Origin: Streptomyces albireticuli
GTDB taxonomy: Bacteria > Actinomycetota > Actinomycetes > Streptomycetales > Streptomycetaceae
DNA: 64,000 nucleotides
Direction: 5' to 3'
Assembly (NCBI RefSeq): GCF_002192455.1
Contig: NZ_CP021744.1
Location: 5,117,501-5,181,500 of the forward strand
Made by a program: the position numbers and the translations under genes. Below are positions 8,236 to 15,879 of this stretch, piece by piece. Under the pieces are notes generated by a model, which worked only from the letters and a program-made list of their open reading frames with translations, was not told where the DNA came from and did no database searches. Every line of letters starts with the position of its first letter. Position 1 is the first letter of the stretch.

Positions 8236-9471
8236 TCAGGAGCCGCCCGGGTCGGATGGCGTGGCCGTCCGGGCCCGGCCCGCCCGCGCGATGGTCGTGT
8301 CGAAGACCGTGTCCCGGGTGGCCGCCAGTGCCGTGTGGAGGGCGCCGGCCAGGATCGGGGAGCCCTCGACCGTGCTCAGCCGGAGCCGCGGGCGGGGCAG
8401 GGCCAGCCCGGTCAGCCCCTCCTCGACCAGCTCCCGCAGCCGTTCGCCGCCGGCCCGGCACACCTCTCCGGAGAGCACGACCAGCTCGGGATCGACGACG
8501 GCGACGATCGCCGCGAGGCCCACGGCGAGCCGCCGGCCCAGCTCGGCGAGGACCGCGTCACCGGCGCCCGGCGTGCCGGCCGCGAGGCGCAGCGCCTCCC
8601 CGGCCGTGGCCGCGTCGAGGCCGTGGGCGCGGGCGAGGCCGAGGACGGCGGGGGCGCCGACGAGCCGCTGGAAGCCACCGGCGTCGCGCGGGCCGCCGCC
8701 GCGGGTGAGCGGCGCCCCGGGCACCGGCATGTAGCCGATCTCGCCGGCGCCGCCGGTGGCGCCGCGCAGCAGGGTGCCGCCGATGACGACGGCGGCGCCC
8801 ACGCCCTCGTCCGCCCAGACGTGGACGAAGTTCTCGACGCCCCGCGCGGTGCCGTCGTGCCGCTCGGCGAGCGCGGCGAGGTTGACGTCGTTCTCGACGG
8901 CGACGGGGGTGCCGAGCGCCTCGGCGAGCTCGTCGCGGAGCGTGCGGGAGTGCCAGCCCGGCAGGTGCGGGGCGTAGCGCAGGGCACCGGTGTGCGGGTC
9001 GAGGGCGCCGGGGGTGCCGATGACGGTGCGGTGGAGGGCGCCGGGGCGGAGCCCCGCCGCGGCGAGGGCGCCGTCCACGGCCCGGCCGACCAGCTCGGCG
9101 GTGCGGTCCCGGACGTCCTCGGCGGTGGCCACGGCCGCGAGGCGGTGCTCGCCCAGGACGCGGCCGGTGATGTCGGCGACGGCCGCGGTGATCCCCTCGG
9201 GGTCCACAGTGAGGGCGGCGACATGGGCGGCGCCCGGGTCCACCTCGTACAGCTGGGCGCTGGGGCCGGGCCGGCCGGTGACGTTCCCGGTCGTCCGCAC
9301 CAGGCCCGCGCTCTCCAGGCGGCCGAGGAGCTGGGAGGCGGTGGGCTTGGACAGCCCGGTCAGCTCGCCCAGGCGGGTGCGGGTGAGGGGCCCGTGGGCG
9401 AGGAGCAGATCGAGCGCGGCGCGGTCGTTCATGGCCCGCAGCACGCGCGGGGTCCCCGGGGTTCCGGCCAT
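8236..9471 (-). CDS. csnR: ROK-family transcriptional repressor, CsnR-like
   Basis: Predicted sugar-responsive repressor of the operon it heads; 411 residues. An N-terminal winged helix-turn-helix (about residues 15-65; LTRTRLGELTGLSKPTASQLL) is followed by a ROK sugar-kinase-like sensor domain. That domain contains VENDVNLAALAE and GVGAAVVIGGTLLRGATGGAGEIGYMPV. The usual ROK zinc motif is not obvious: in place of its Cys cluster the segment reads GGGPRDAGGFQRLVG, which is unusual but known in some actinobacterial ROK regulators. A perfect 15-bp palindrome 26 bp upstream of the start (9498-9512) matches the CsnR-type operator. Naming rests on operon content matching csnR-K of S. coelicolor, recalled from the literature. 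Confidence 0.9.
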   Translation of the reverse strand: MAGTPGTPRVLRAMNDRAALDLLLAHGPLTRTRLGELTGLSKPTASQLLGRLESAGLVRTTGNVTGRPGPSAQLYEVDPGAAHVAALTVDPEGITAAVADITGRVLGEHRLAAVATAEDVRDRTAELVGRAVDGALAAAGLRPGALHRTVIGTPGALDPHTGALRYAPHLPGWHSRTLRDELAEALGTPVAVENDVNLAALAERHDGTARGVENFVHVWADEGVGAAVVIGGTLLRGATGGAGEIGYMPVPGAPLTRGGGPRDAGGFQRLVGAPAVLGLARAHGLDAATAGEALRLAAGTPGAGDAVLAELGRRLAVGLAAIVAVVDPELVVLSGEVCRAGGERLRELVEEGLTGLALPRPRLRLSTVEGSPILAGALHTALAATRDTVFDTTIARAGRARTATPSDPGGS

Positions 9472-9497
9472 GACTCCGCCTGCCTGTCGACGTCTGT

Positions 9498-9512
9498 TAG
9501 GAAACTTTCCTA
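9498..9512. promoter_or_regulatory. ROK/CsnR operator palindrome
   Basis: TAGGAAACTTTCCTA is a perfect palindrome around a central C. It lies 26 bp upstream of csnR, between csnR and the divergent FusB-like gene. Streptomyces ROK regulators, CsnR among them, bind this type of sequence. Likely autoregulation of the csn operon and possible co-control of the gene at 9616. Confidence 0.8.
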
Positions 9513-9615
9513 TTGCCGAACAGGACCGTAAGGGCAGGTCAACGCGGGCGTCAATGCTCCGCGCACAGGAAAATCATGCGACGTCCGGCTTGTCCCGCTG
9601 TTAGCTTCATGACCC

Positions 9616-10134
9616 ATGGAACCGCTGAGTGACAAAGAGATCCGCGCCTCCTTCGTGAACTGCTCGAAGGGCGAGGCGAGCAGGATCTCCCTGCCCCGGG
9701 GCCTGGCCGAGCTGCCCTGGGCGGACCTGGACTTCCTGGGCTGGCGGGACCCGGGCGCCCCCGACCGGGGCTACATCGTCGCCGAGCGGGCCGGGAAGCT
9801 CGTCGGCATCACGCTGCGCGTCCCGCAGAGCGGGCCCCGGTCCATGATGAAGTCGTCGATCTGCTCGATCTGCCTGACCGGGCACGTGGCCTCGGGCGTG
9901 TCCCTGCTGGCCGCCCGCAAGATCGGCGCCGCGGGCCGCGACGGCAACACCGTCGGCGCCTACATGTGCGCGGACCTCGCCTGCCCGCTCTACGTACGGG
10001 GCAAGCGGAAGCCGCTGCTCACGGCCCGGTACCAGGAGTCGCTCACCGAGGAGGAGCGGCTCACGCGGATGGCCGTGAACCTCGACGACTTCCTGGACAA
10101 GGTGTTCCGGACGGCGGGCGTCCCGGCGGCCTGA
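9616..10134 (+). CDS. FBP-domain (FusB-like, EF-G-binding) zinc protein
   Basis: 172-residue cytoplasmic protein with a C-terminal treble-clef zinc finger: CSICLTGH near residues 83-90, then MCADLACPLYVRGKRK. The FBP_C domain family includes FusB/FusC, which bind elongation factor G and release it from fusidic-acid-stalled ribosomes. The Streptomyces members have unknown substrates. The N-terminal half (EASRISLPRGLAELPWADLDFLGW) matches these actinobacterial proteins. No strong ribosome site precedes the ATG. Divergent from csnR with 144 bp between starts. Confidence 0.85.
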   Translation: MEPLSDKEIRASFVNCSKGEASRISLPRGLAELPWADLDFLGWRDPGAPDRGYIVAERAGKLVGITLRVPQSGPRSMMKSSICSICLTGHVASGVSLLAARKIGAAGRDGNTVGAYMCADLACPLYVRGKRKPLLTARYQESLTEEERLTRMAVNLDDFLDKVFRTAGVPAA

Positions 10135-10137
10135 GGC

Positions 10138-10165
10138 CTGCCCGGCGGGCCCGCCCGCCGGGCAG
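10138..10165. terminator. Bidirectional terminator between convergent genes
   Basis: Perfect 12-bp inverted repeat CTGCCCGGCGGG / CCCGCCGGGCAG with a 4-nt loop. It sits between the stop of the FusB-like gene and the stop of the MscS gene. Confidence 0.85.
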
Positions 10166-10167
10166 CC

Positions 10168-11250
10168 TTACTTGCCGAGCGCCGGCCCCGGCACCGTCTG
10201 CACGGGCGCTATCGGGGTCGTCGCCTGCGACTGCGGGGACGTCGGGTTCGCCAGCGCGGACGGGGCCGCGACGGCGGCCGACGCGTCGGTGGGGGACTCC
10301 GTCTCCAGCTCCGCCTCCGCCGGGCGGCCCACGATGCGGATGCCTTCCGCGTCCAGCGCCCGCTTGATCCGCCAGCGCAGCTCGCGCTCCACGCCGAGCG
10401 CCACGCCCGGCATGGTCTTCGCCGACACCCGGATGACCACCGAGTCGAGGTAGACCGCGTCCAGGCCGAGGACCTCGACCGGCTCCCACAGCCGCTCGTT
10501 CCACGGCTCTTCCTTGTGCATCTCCTCGCCGACGCGCTCGATGACCCCGCGCACCCGGTCCAGGTCCTCGTCCGAGCGGACCTGGATGTCGACGCCGGCC
10601 GTGGCCCAGCCCTGGCTGAGGTTGCCGATGCGCTTGACCTCGCCGTTGCGCACGTACCAGATGGCGCCGTTGGCGCCGCGCAGCTTGGTCACGCGCAGCC
10701 CGACCTCGATGACCGTGCCGGTGGCGACCCCGGCGTCGACCTCGTCACCGACGCCGTACTGGTCCTCCAGGATCATGAACACGCCGGACAGGAAGTCCGT
10801 CACCAGATTGCGGGCGCCGAAACCGATGGCCACACCCGCCACACCCGCGCTCGCCAGCAGCGGCGCCAGATTGATCTGGAGCACGGACAGCACGGTGAGC
10901 GCCGCCGTACCCATGATCAGGAACGAGGCGACGCTGCGCAGCACCGAGCCGATGGCCTCGGAGCGCTGCCGGCGTCGTTCGGCGTTGACGAGGAGTCCAC
11001 CCAGCGCCGTGCCGTCGACGGCCTGCGCGGTGCGGTTCATCCGCGCTATCAGCTTGGTGATGGCCCGGCGGATCAGCGAGCGCATCACGACCGCGATCAC
11101 CACGATCAGGATCATGCGGAGACCGTTGCTGAGCCAGACGGACCAGTTCTCCTCCACCCAGCCCGCGGCGTCGTTCGCCGTCCGTTGTGCCTCGTCGAGC
11201 GAGGTGGGGCGGGGCGTCGAGTCGGCGGCCAGAGCAGCGGACCAGAACAC
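10168..11250 (-). CDS. Mechanosensitive channel of the MscS family
   Basis: Membrane channel that opens under tension to release solutes on osmotic downshock. The protein is 360 residues. An N-terminal helix (LRMILIVVIAVVMRSLI) is followed by two more helices near residues 95-150. The pore-lining TM3 has the Ala/Gly pattern LASAGVAGVAIGFGARNLVTDFLSG. The beta domain (GDEVDAGVATGTVIEVGLRVTKLR) and alpha/beta domain follow. The C-terminal 60 residues are a Ser/Ala/Thr/Pro-rich tail of no known fold. The GTG start (MFWSAALAADS) is preceded by GAAGGG. Convergent with the FusB-like gene. Confidence 0.95.
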   Translation of the reverse strand: MFWSAALAADSTPRPTSLDEAQRTANDAAGWVEENWSVWLSNGLRMILIVVIAVVMRSLIRRAITKLIARMNRTAQAVDGTALGGLLVNAERRRQRSEAIGSVLRSVASFLIMGTAALTVLSVLQINLAPLLASAGVAGVAIGFGARNLVTDFLSGVFMILEDQYGVGDEVDAGVATGTVIEVGLRVTKLRGANGAIWYVRNGEVKRIGNLSQGWATAGVDIQVRSDEDLDRVRGVIERVGEEMHKEEPWNERLWEPVEVLGLDAVYLDSVVIRVSAKTMPGVALGVERELRWRIKRALDAEGIRIVGRPAEAELETESPTDASAAVAAPSALANPTSPQSQATTPIAPVQTVPGPALGK

Positions 11251-11508
11251 AGCGGGAACCCTTCGTGGAAGACACGCCCGCGGCGAGGGGTGGCGCGGGC
11301 AGACTCACCACACTAACGGGGCAGCGAAGATCCTCCGTTGTTCTGTTCGAGATGCGACAGGTCTTGGGCGGGGGATGAACACGGTGTGTTCCAAAACACC
11401 CGTGGCCCGTTACCTGGTGATGGTGGCGCTCCGACCAGGGGCCGGGGGACACTTGCAGGAGATCGTCCCGGCGCGAGCCACGCGCCGCCGGCGTACAAGG
11501 AGGCACCC

Positions 11509-12045
11509 GTGCCGCATGTCCTGGTCCTCAATGCGTCGTACGAGCCGCTCGGCGTCGTACCGCTCCGCCGCGCGCTCATACTCGTCCTCAACGAAAAGGC
11601 GATCAGCCTCGAGGACTCCGGCGCCTATATGCACAGCGCGACCTGCACCGTCCCCGCACCCAGCGTCGTCCGGCTGAAGCGCTTCGTGCGGGTGCCCTTT
11701 CGGGGGCCCGTTCCGCTCACCCGCCGCGCCCTGTTCGCCCGTGACGGCGGACGCTGCGCGTACTGCGGTGGCGTCGCAACCAGCGTCGATCACGTCGTCC
11801 CGCGCAGCCGCGGCGGACAGCACGCCTGGGAGAACGTGGTGGCGGCATGCCGCCGCTGCAATCACGTCAAGGCCGACCGGCACGTCGCCGAGCTGGGCTG
11901 GCGGCTGCGCCATCAGCCGGCGCCACCGTCCGGCCTGGCGTGGCGCATCATCGGCACGGGGCATAGGGATCCGCGCTGGCTGCCTTATCTGGAGGCATTC
12001 GGCGCGGAGGACGCGATGGCCCGGATCGACGGCATTTCCGCCTGA
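11509..12045 (+). CDS. HNH endonuclease-domain protein
   Basis: 178-residue protein with a small N-terminal domain (VLVLNASYEPLGVVPLRRALIL) and a C-terminal HNH nuclease motif. The motif comprises CAYCG, VDHVVPRSRGG, WENVVAACRRCN and VKADR, with the two CxxC pairs binding zinc and the DH histidine as catalytic base. This exact architecture is conserved in actinobacteria as a stand-alone chromosomal gene of unknown role. It is not obviously linked here to a phage or restriction system. I used the GTG at 11509 because AAGGAGG precedes it; the longer frame from 11338 is poorly conserved. Confidence 0.93.
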   Translation: MPHVLVLNASYEPLGVVPLRRALILVLNEKAISLEDSGAYMHSATCTVPAPSVVRLKRFVRVPFRGPVPLTRRALFARDGGRCAYCGGVATSVDHVVPRSRGGQHAWENVVAACRRCNHVKADRHVAELGWRLRHQPAPPSGLAWRIIGTGHRDPRWLPYLEAFGAEDAMARIDGISA

Positions 12046-12050
12046 GTCGA

Positions 12051-12104
12051 CCGGGCCGTCGTCGTATCGGGGCGCGGAGGCGCGCGGATGCGGCGACGGC
12101 CCGG
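12051..12104 (+). terminator. Possible terminator hairpin after the HNH gene
   Basis: 11-bp arms CCGGGCCGTCG (12051-12061) and CGACGGCCCGG (12094-12104) pair perfectly across a 32-nt loop, a few bases after the stop. The long loop makes this less certain than the other terminators. Confidence 0.5.
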
Positions 12105-12180
12105 TCCCGGGCCGCCTCCGGCCGTCCCCGGACCTCGCTCCCCTCCGCTCCCGCCCCACCCGGGCCGCCCCGGCCCGGTC

Positions 12181-15100
12181 TCAGGGCTTCGCCGCGCCCG
12201 CGTCCCGCACCGCGTACGCCTCCACCGACCACAGCGAGTAACCGAACTCCGTCGCCCGCCGCTCGCCCTGGACCCGGACGAACCGGGTGCCCGGGGCGTC
12301 CATCCGGACCGTCTCCGTACCGCCCCGGCCCTTGGCCACCACCGCCGCGTCCCGCCAGGTGCGCCCGTCCGGCGAGACCTGCACCCGGTAGCGGGAGGGG
12401 TGCGCGTCCTGCCAGTGCAGCACCAGCCGCCCCAGCCGTACCGGGCGCGCCAGCTCCAGCTGCCACCAGGCGTCGTCCACCGGCCGTGAGGACCAGCGCG
12501 TCCGGGGGTCGCCGTCGACGGCCGCCGAGGCCGGGAAGCGCGCCCCCTCGTCGCCGGAGGAGCTCGCCCGCCCCTCGCGCGCGAGGTCCGGCCCGTCCGT
12601 CGCCGGGTACGCCCTTACGGTCAGCGTCCGCTCCTGGTCGCCCAGCCGCACCGGCACCGTGAACGTCCGGGCCGCGCCCCCGGCCGGCACCGACAGCTCG
12701 ATCCGGGCCGTGGCCACGCCGCCGCGCGCCACCGTCAGCTCCGCCGGCGCCTTCACCGTGACCCCGGCCGGCGCCCTTACGGTCAGCTTCTCGCGGACCG
12801 GCTCCGGCCGCCGGTTGATCATCCGGGCGGCCACGGCCGTCGGGCCGCCACCGATCTCCGCGTCCGCGTCCTGGTGCGTGAGTTCGAAGTCGGCCGAGGG
12901 CGTGTCCGCGAACCACGGGGTGATCTCGTGCACGTCGGGCGGCGTGCCGCCGCCGGTCCACACCAGCCGCAGCGCGTCCGCCCGCAGCCCCTTGCCCGGC
13001 GACTGCGTCCAGCCGCTGTCCGACACCGTGCCCAGCGGCTGCCAGCCCCGGGCCGGGTCGTGCGCCTCGACCCGGCCGCGCACCCCGGCGGCGGGCGCGG
13101 TCAGCACCGTGACGGCCGTCAGCGGGCGGGCCCGCGTCAGCCTTACGGTCAGCGGGCCGCCCGGCGCGGGCGCCACCGACGTGGCCGGGTCGCCGTCGGT
13201 GGACAGCCCCGCGCCGCGCACCGGCCGGTCCACGCCCGTCCAGCCGTTCGCGCGGGCCAGCGCCTGGTCCAGGAAGGGGGTCAGGACGCCCTTGCCGACC
13301 GTCGCCCGGCCGGCCACGATCCGCTCGCGCAGCCGCTGCACGTCGAGCTGGGCCCGCCAGGCCGTCCCGCCGTCGCCGCGCGCCTGGGCGGTCAGCATGT
13401 CCACCGCCCGGCCGCCCGCCTCGCCGTGCAGCGCCAGCTGCTCCAGCCAGGGGCCCACCTCGTCCTCGAAGCCGTCCAGCGTCCGCGCCAGCCGCGCGGG
13501 CGCCTCCCGCATGGTGCGGAACGCGGCGCGCAGCCGGTCGGCCGCCTCGGTGACCCGGCCCTGGTCCGTGCCCGACAGCGCCTCCAGGAAACCGTCCAGC
13601 AGCGGCCGCAGGTACGCCGACTCGTCACTGCCGAGCACCGACGACGCGTCGTTGCCCGCCAGCGCCAGCAGCGCCTCGCGGGCCGGGGCGTCCGGGCCCG
13701 CCAGGTCGTCGACGGCCGCCCGCCAGGACTCCTGGGGCCGGTAACCGCGGGGGTTCCAGGCGTAGTCGGCGGCGGTGAACAGGGGGATCCGGGCCGCGGT
13801 CGGCTGCGCGGAGGCGTTGGCCAGCAGGGCCGCGGAGCCGGTCGCCACGGCCGGCTCCCGGCCGGTGTAGGGCCCGAGGAAGATACGGTCCTGCGCGAAG
13901 TCGTTGACCGGGTAGTTGTCCATGGTCACCAGCGGGTGCCCGAAGGCGGCGCGGGCGTCGGCCAGTTCGCCGCCGGTGATGGTCTTCGGCACCACCCCGA
14001 CGCCGGTCCAGGCCACCTCCACGCGGGGGTCCAGCGCGTCCGCCAGCGCCCGCCGGAAGGCCGTCCCCCCGTCCTGGTAGTACTCGGTCGGCAGCAGCGA
14101 CAGCGGGGCGGTGCCGGGTCCCTTGGCCGCCAGATGGGCGGCCAGCGCGCCCGCGACCTTCGCCTGGGCCTTCGCCGCCGCCCTGGGCCCGCGCCCGAAC
14201 TCCTCGGCGTCCGCGTCGCAGTGCCACTCGCTGTAGCTCACGTCCTGGAACTGGAGCTGGAAGGCGCGGACGCCCAGCGCCCACATCCCGTCGACCTTCC
14301 GCTTGAGGTCCCGCAGGTCCTCGGCGGACGAGAAGCACATCGACTGCCCCGGCGCGACCGCCCAGCCGAGGGTCACGTGGTTGCGGCGGGCGCGCTCGGC
14401 CAGGGCGCGGAAGTCGGCGCGGGCCTCGGCGGGGTAGGGGGCGCGCCAGCGGGCCTGGCGGTACGGGTCCTCACCCGGCGCGTACAGATAGCGGTTCTGC
14501 TTGGTGCGGCCCATGAAGTCCAGCTGTGCCAGCCGCTGTTCCTGCGACCAGGGCGTGCCGTAGAAGCCCTCGGTCAGTCCGCGCACGGCGGCGCCGGGCC
14601 AGTCCCGCACCACGGCGCCGGCGAACGCGCGGCCGCCGCCCGCCTCCCCGGTGTCCACGGCGAGCTGCCGCAGCGTCTGCGCGGCGTGGAACAGCCCGTC
14701 CTCGCCGGTGCCGGCCAGGGCCGCCGTGGGGCGGCCGTCGACCTGTCCGGTCGCCAGGCGGTAGCCGCCCCGGGGCAGATCGCCGGCGGCGGGCGCGCCG
14801 AGGGCCCGCAGGGCGTTCTCGGCGGCCTGTCCGCCCGCGTAGACGATGAGCCCGCTGGGCGGCGGGGTGCCGCCCGGCGCGGCGTCGACGACGGTGCGGG
14901 CGCCGAGGCCGCGCAGGATGCCGCGGAGGGCCTCGACGGCGTAGGGGTCGGTGCCGGGGTCGGCCATCACGGTGACCTCGTCGCCGATCCGGGCGTACGG
15001 GCCCCGGGCCCGCGCGCTCTGCGGGCGCGGCCAGACCGGGGGCAGGGCGGTGTCGCCCTCGCGGTCCGGCGCGGCCGTCGCGGCGCCGTCCGGGCGGGGC

Positions 15101-15294
15101 GCGGCGAGGGCGTCGGGGGAGCCGCCGAGCAGCCCGCCGAGGAGCGCGGCGGCCAGCACGGTGACGCCGGCGCGCCGGGGGTGGGGGAGGGAGGCGCCGA
15201 AGCCGGACGCCGCACCGGACCCCGGGCCGGAACGGGGCGCGGCGGGGCCGGAGGAGGAAGCGGCGGGAGAGGTGTCGTCGCCCCGGAAGTGCAC
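12181..15294 (-). CDS. Secreted GH84 beta-N-acetylglucosaminidase-like protein with carbohydrate-binding domains
   Basis: 1037-residue predicted extracellular glycosidase. The signal region (PRRAGVTVLAAALLGGLLGGSPDALAAP) ends near residue 65. A hexosaminidase-type alpha/beta N-terminal domain spans about 85-225. The GH84 catalytic barrel spans about 235-500 (GLTEGFYGTPWS, NRYLYAPGEDPY, WTGVGVVP, NYPVNDF, AADYAWN). Then come a helical region, a discoidin-like stretch, an Ig-like NEW3 domain (about 790-890) and a final F5/8-type C (CBM32) domain (about 910-1030). The catalytic Asp-Asp pair of GH84 reads Gln350-Asp351 here (LQFQDVSYSEWHC), so activity or specificity may differ. The GTG start has AAGGAG 6 bp upstream. 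Stands alone on its strand. Confidence 0.9.
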   Translation of the reverse strand: MHFRGDDTSPAASSSGPAAPRSGPGSGAASGFGASLPHPRRAGVTVLAAALLGGLLGGSPDALAAPRPDGAATAAPDREGDTALPPVWPRPQSARARGPYARIGDEVTVMADPGTDPYAVEALRGILRGLGARTVVDAAPGGTPPPSGLIVYAGGQAAENALRALGAPAAGDLPRGGYRLATGQVDGRPTAALAGTGEDGLFHAAQTLRQLAVDTGEAGGGRAFAGAVVRDWPGAAVRGLTEGFYGTPWSQEQRLAQLDFMGRTKQNRYLYAPGEDPYRQARWRAPYPAEARADFRALAERARRNHVTLGWAVAPGQSMCFSSAEDLRDLKRKVDGMWALGVRAFQLQFQDVSYSEWHCDADAEEFGRGPRAAAKAQAKVAGALAAHLAAKGPGTAPLSLLPTEYYQDGGTAFRRALADALDPRVEVAWTGVGVVPKTITGGELADARAAFGHPLVTMDNYPVNDFAQDRIFLGPYTGREPAVATGSAALLANASAQPTAARIPLFTAADYAWNPRGYRPQESWRAAVDDLAGPDAPAREALLALAGNDASSVLGSDESAYLRPLLDGFLEALSGTDQGRVTEAADRLRAAFRTMREAPARLARTLDGFEDEVGPWLEQLALHGEAGGRAVDMLTAQARGDGGTAWRAQLDVQRLRERIVAGRATVGKGVLTPFLDQALARANGWTGVDRPVRGAGLSTDGDPATSVAPAPGGPLTVRLTRARPLTAVTVLTAPAAGVRGRVEAHDPARGWQPLGTVSDSGWTQSPGKGLRADALRLVWTGGGTPPDVHEITPWFADTPSADFELTHQDADAEIGGGPTAVAARMINRRPEPVREKLTVRAPAGVTVKAPAELTVARGGVATARIELSVPAGGAARTFTVPVRLGDQERTLTVRAYPATDGPDLAREGRASSSGDEGARFPASAAVDGDPRTRWSSRPVDDAWWQLELARPVRLGRLVLHWQDAHPSRYRVQVSPDGRTWRDAAVVAKGRGGTETVRMDAPGTRFVRVQGERRATEFGYSLWSVEAYAVRDAGAAKP

Positions 15295-15675
15295 GGCCGT
15301 CTCCTTGCCCTCGGATGTCCCGCTGCCCCGTCACCGGCGTTCCGCCTGGTGCGGGGCGGGCCCGAAGCCGGGCCCTCGCCGGAGCCCTCGTAGGGCTCCT
15401 CGCCGAGCTCCGTCCCGCTCCGCCGGGTCCGTCGAGCTCATTCGAAGGTCGAGCCCATCACCAGCGGATGAACGTGTCAACGGACGTGACCGAAGTGCCT
15501 GTATTGCCCGGCGCGTCGTCGTGTGGACGTAGTTTCGAAGGGTGCGGAAAGGGTCAAAGATGGGGTGTCACCTGGACTTCCGCCCCAAAATCCGCTTCTC
15601 GGGATCCGTACGTCTGGGCCCGCCGTGAGTGGGTAGGGCAGACGTGACCCACTGCCGTCATCCCAGGAGGCCCCC
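15295..15675. other. Intergenic region between divergent GH84 and malQ-leader genes
   Basis: About 380 bp. It should contain the GH84 promoter (leftward) and the malQ promoter (rightward). A purine-rich stretch near 15535-15560 and a lower-GC stretch near 15580 are visible. I could not identify a maltose-regulator operator or clear sigma-factor boxes. Frames here lack Streptomyces codon bias. Confidence 0.4.
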
Positions 15676-15879
15676 GTGGCCGCGTCCGCACAACTCCTGC
15701 TCTCCGGCCTCACCGGGGCCGCCGGTCTGCCCGGCCCGGCGGACGCCCCGCTGACGAGCGAGCCGCCCCTCGCCGACGCCACCCCGCTCACCAGCGAGCC
15801 CCCGCTCACCACCGAACCGCCCCTCACCAGCGAACCGGCCGTGGTCGCGGCATCCGGTACGGAGCACACGGAGGTCTGA
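15676..15879 (+). CDS. Short repeat-containing protein directly upstream of malQ
   Basis: 67-residue predicted protein with a GTG start and a CAGGAGG ribosome site 5 bp upstream. It is hydrophobic at the N-terminus (MAASAQLLLSGLTGAAGLP). It then carries three to four copies of a LTSEPPL-type repeat (PLTSEPPL, PLTSEPPL, LTTEPPL, LTSEPAV). Its stop codon is immediately followed by the malQ ATG, so the two are co-translated. I do not recognise a family. Good third-position GC bias and the ribosome site support translation. It could be a real small protein or a leader whose main role is coupling malQ translation. Confidence 0.6.
   Translation: MAASAQLLLSGLTGAAGLPGPADAPLTSEPPLADATPLTSEPPLTTEPPLTSEPAVVAASGTEHTEV

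Noticed and set aside
12874..15393. 839-codon plus-strand open frame opposite the GH84 gene
   Set aside because: Composition is typical of antisense shadow (Arg/Gly/Gln/His-rich, no motif), while the minus-strand frame has complete GH84 and CBM domains.
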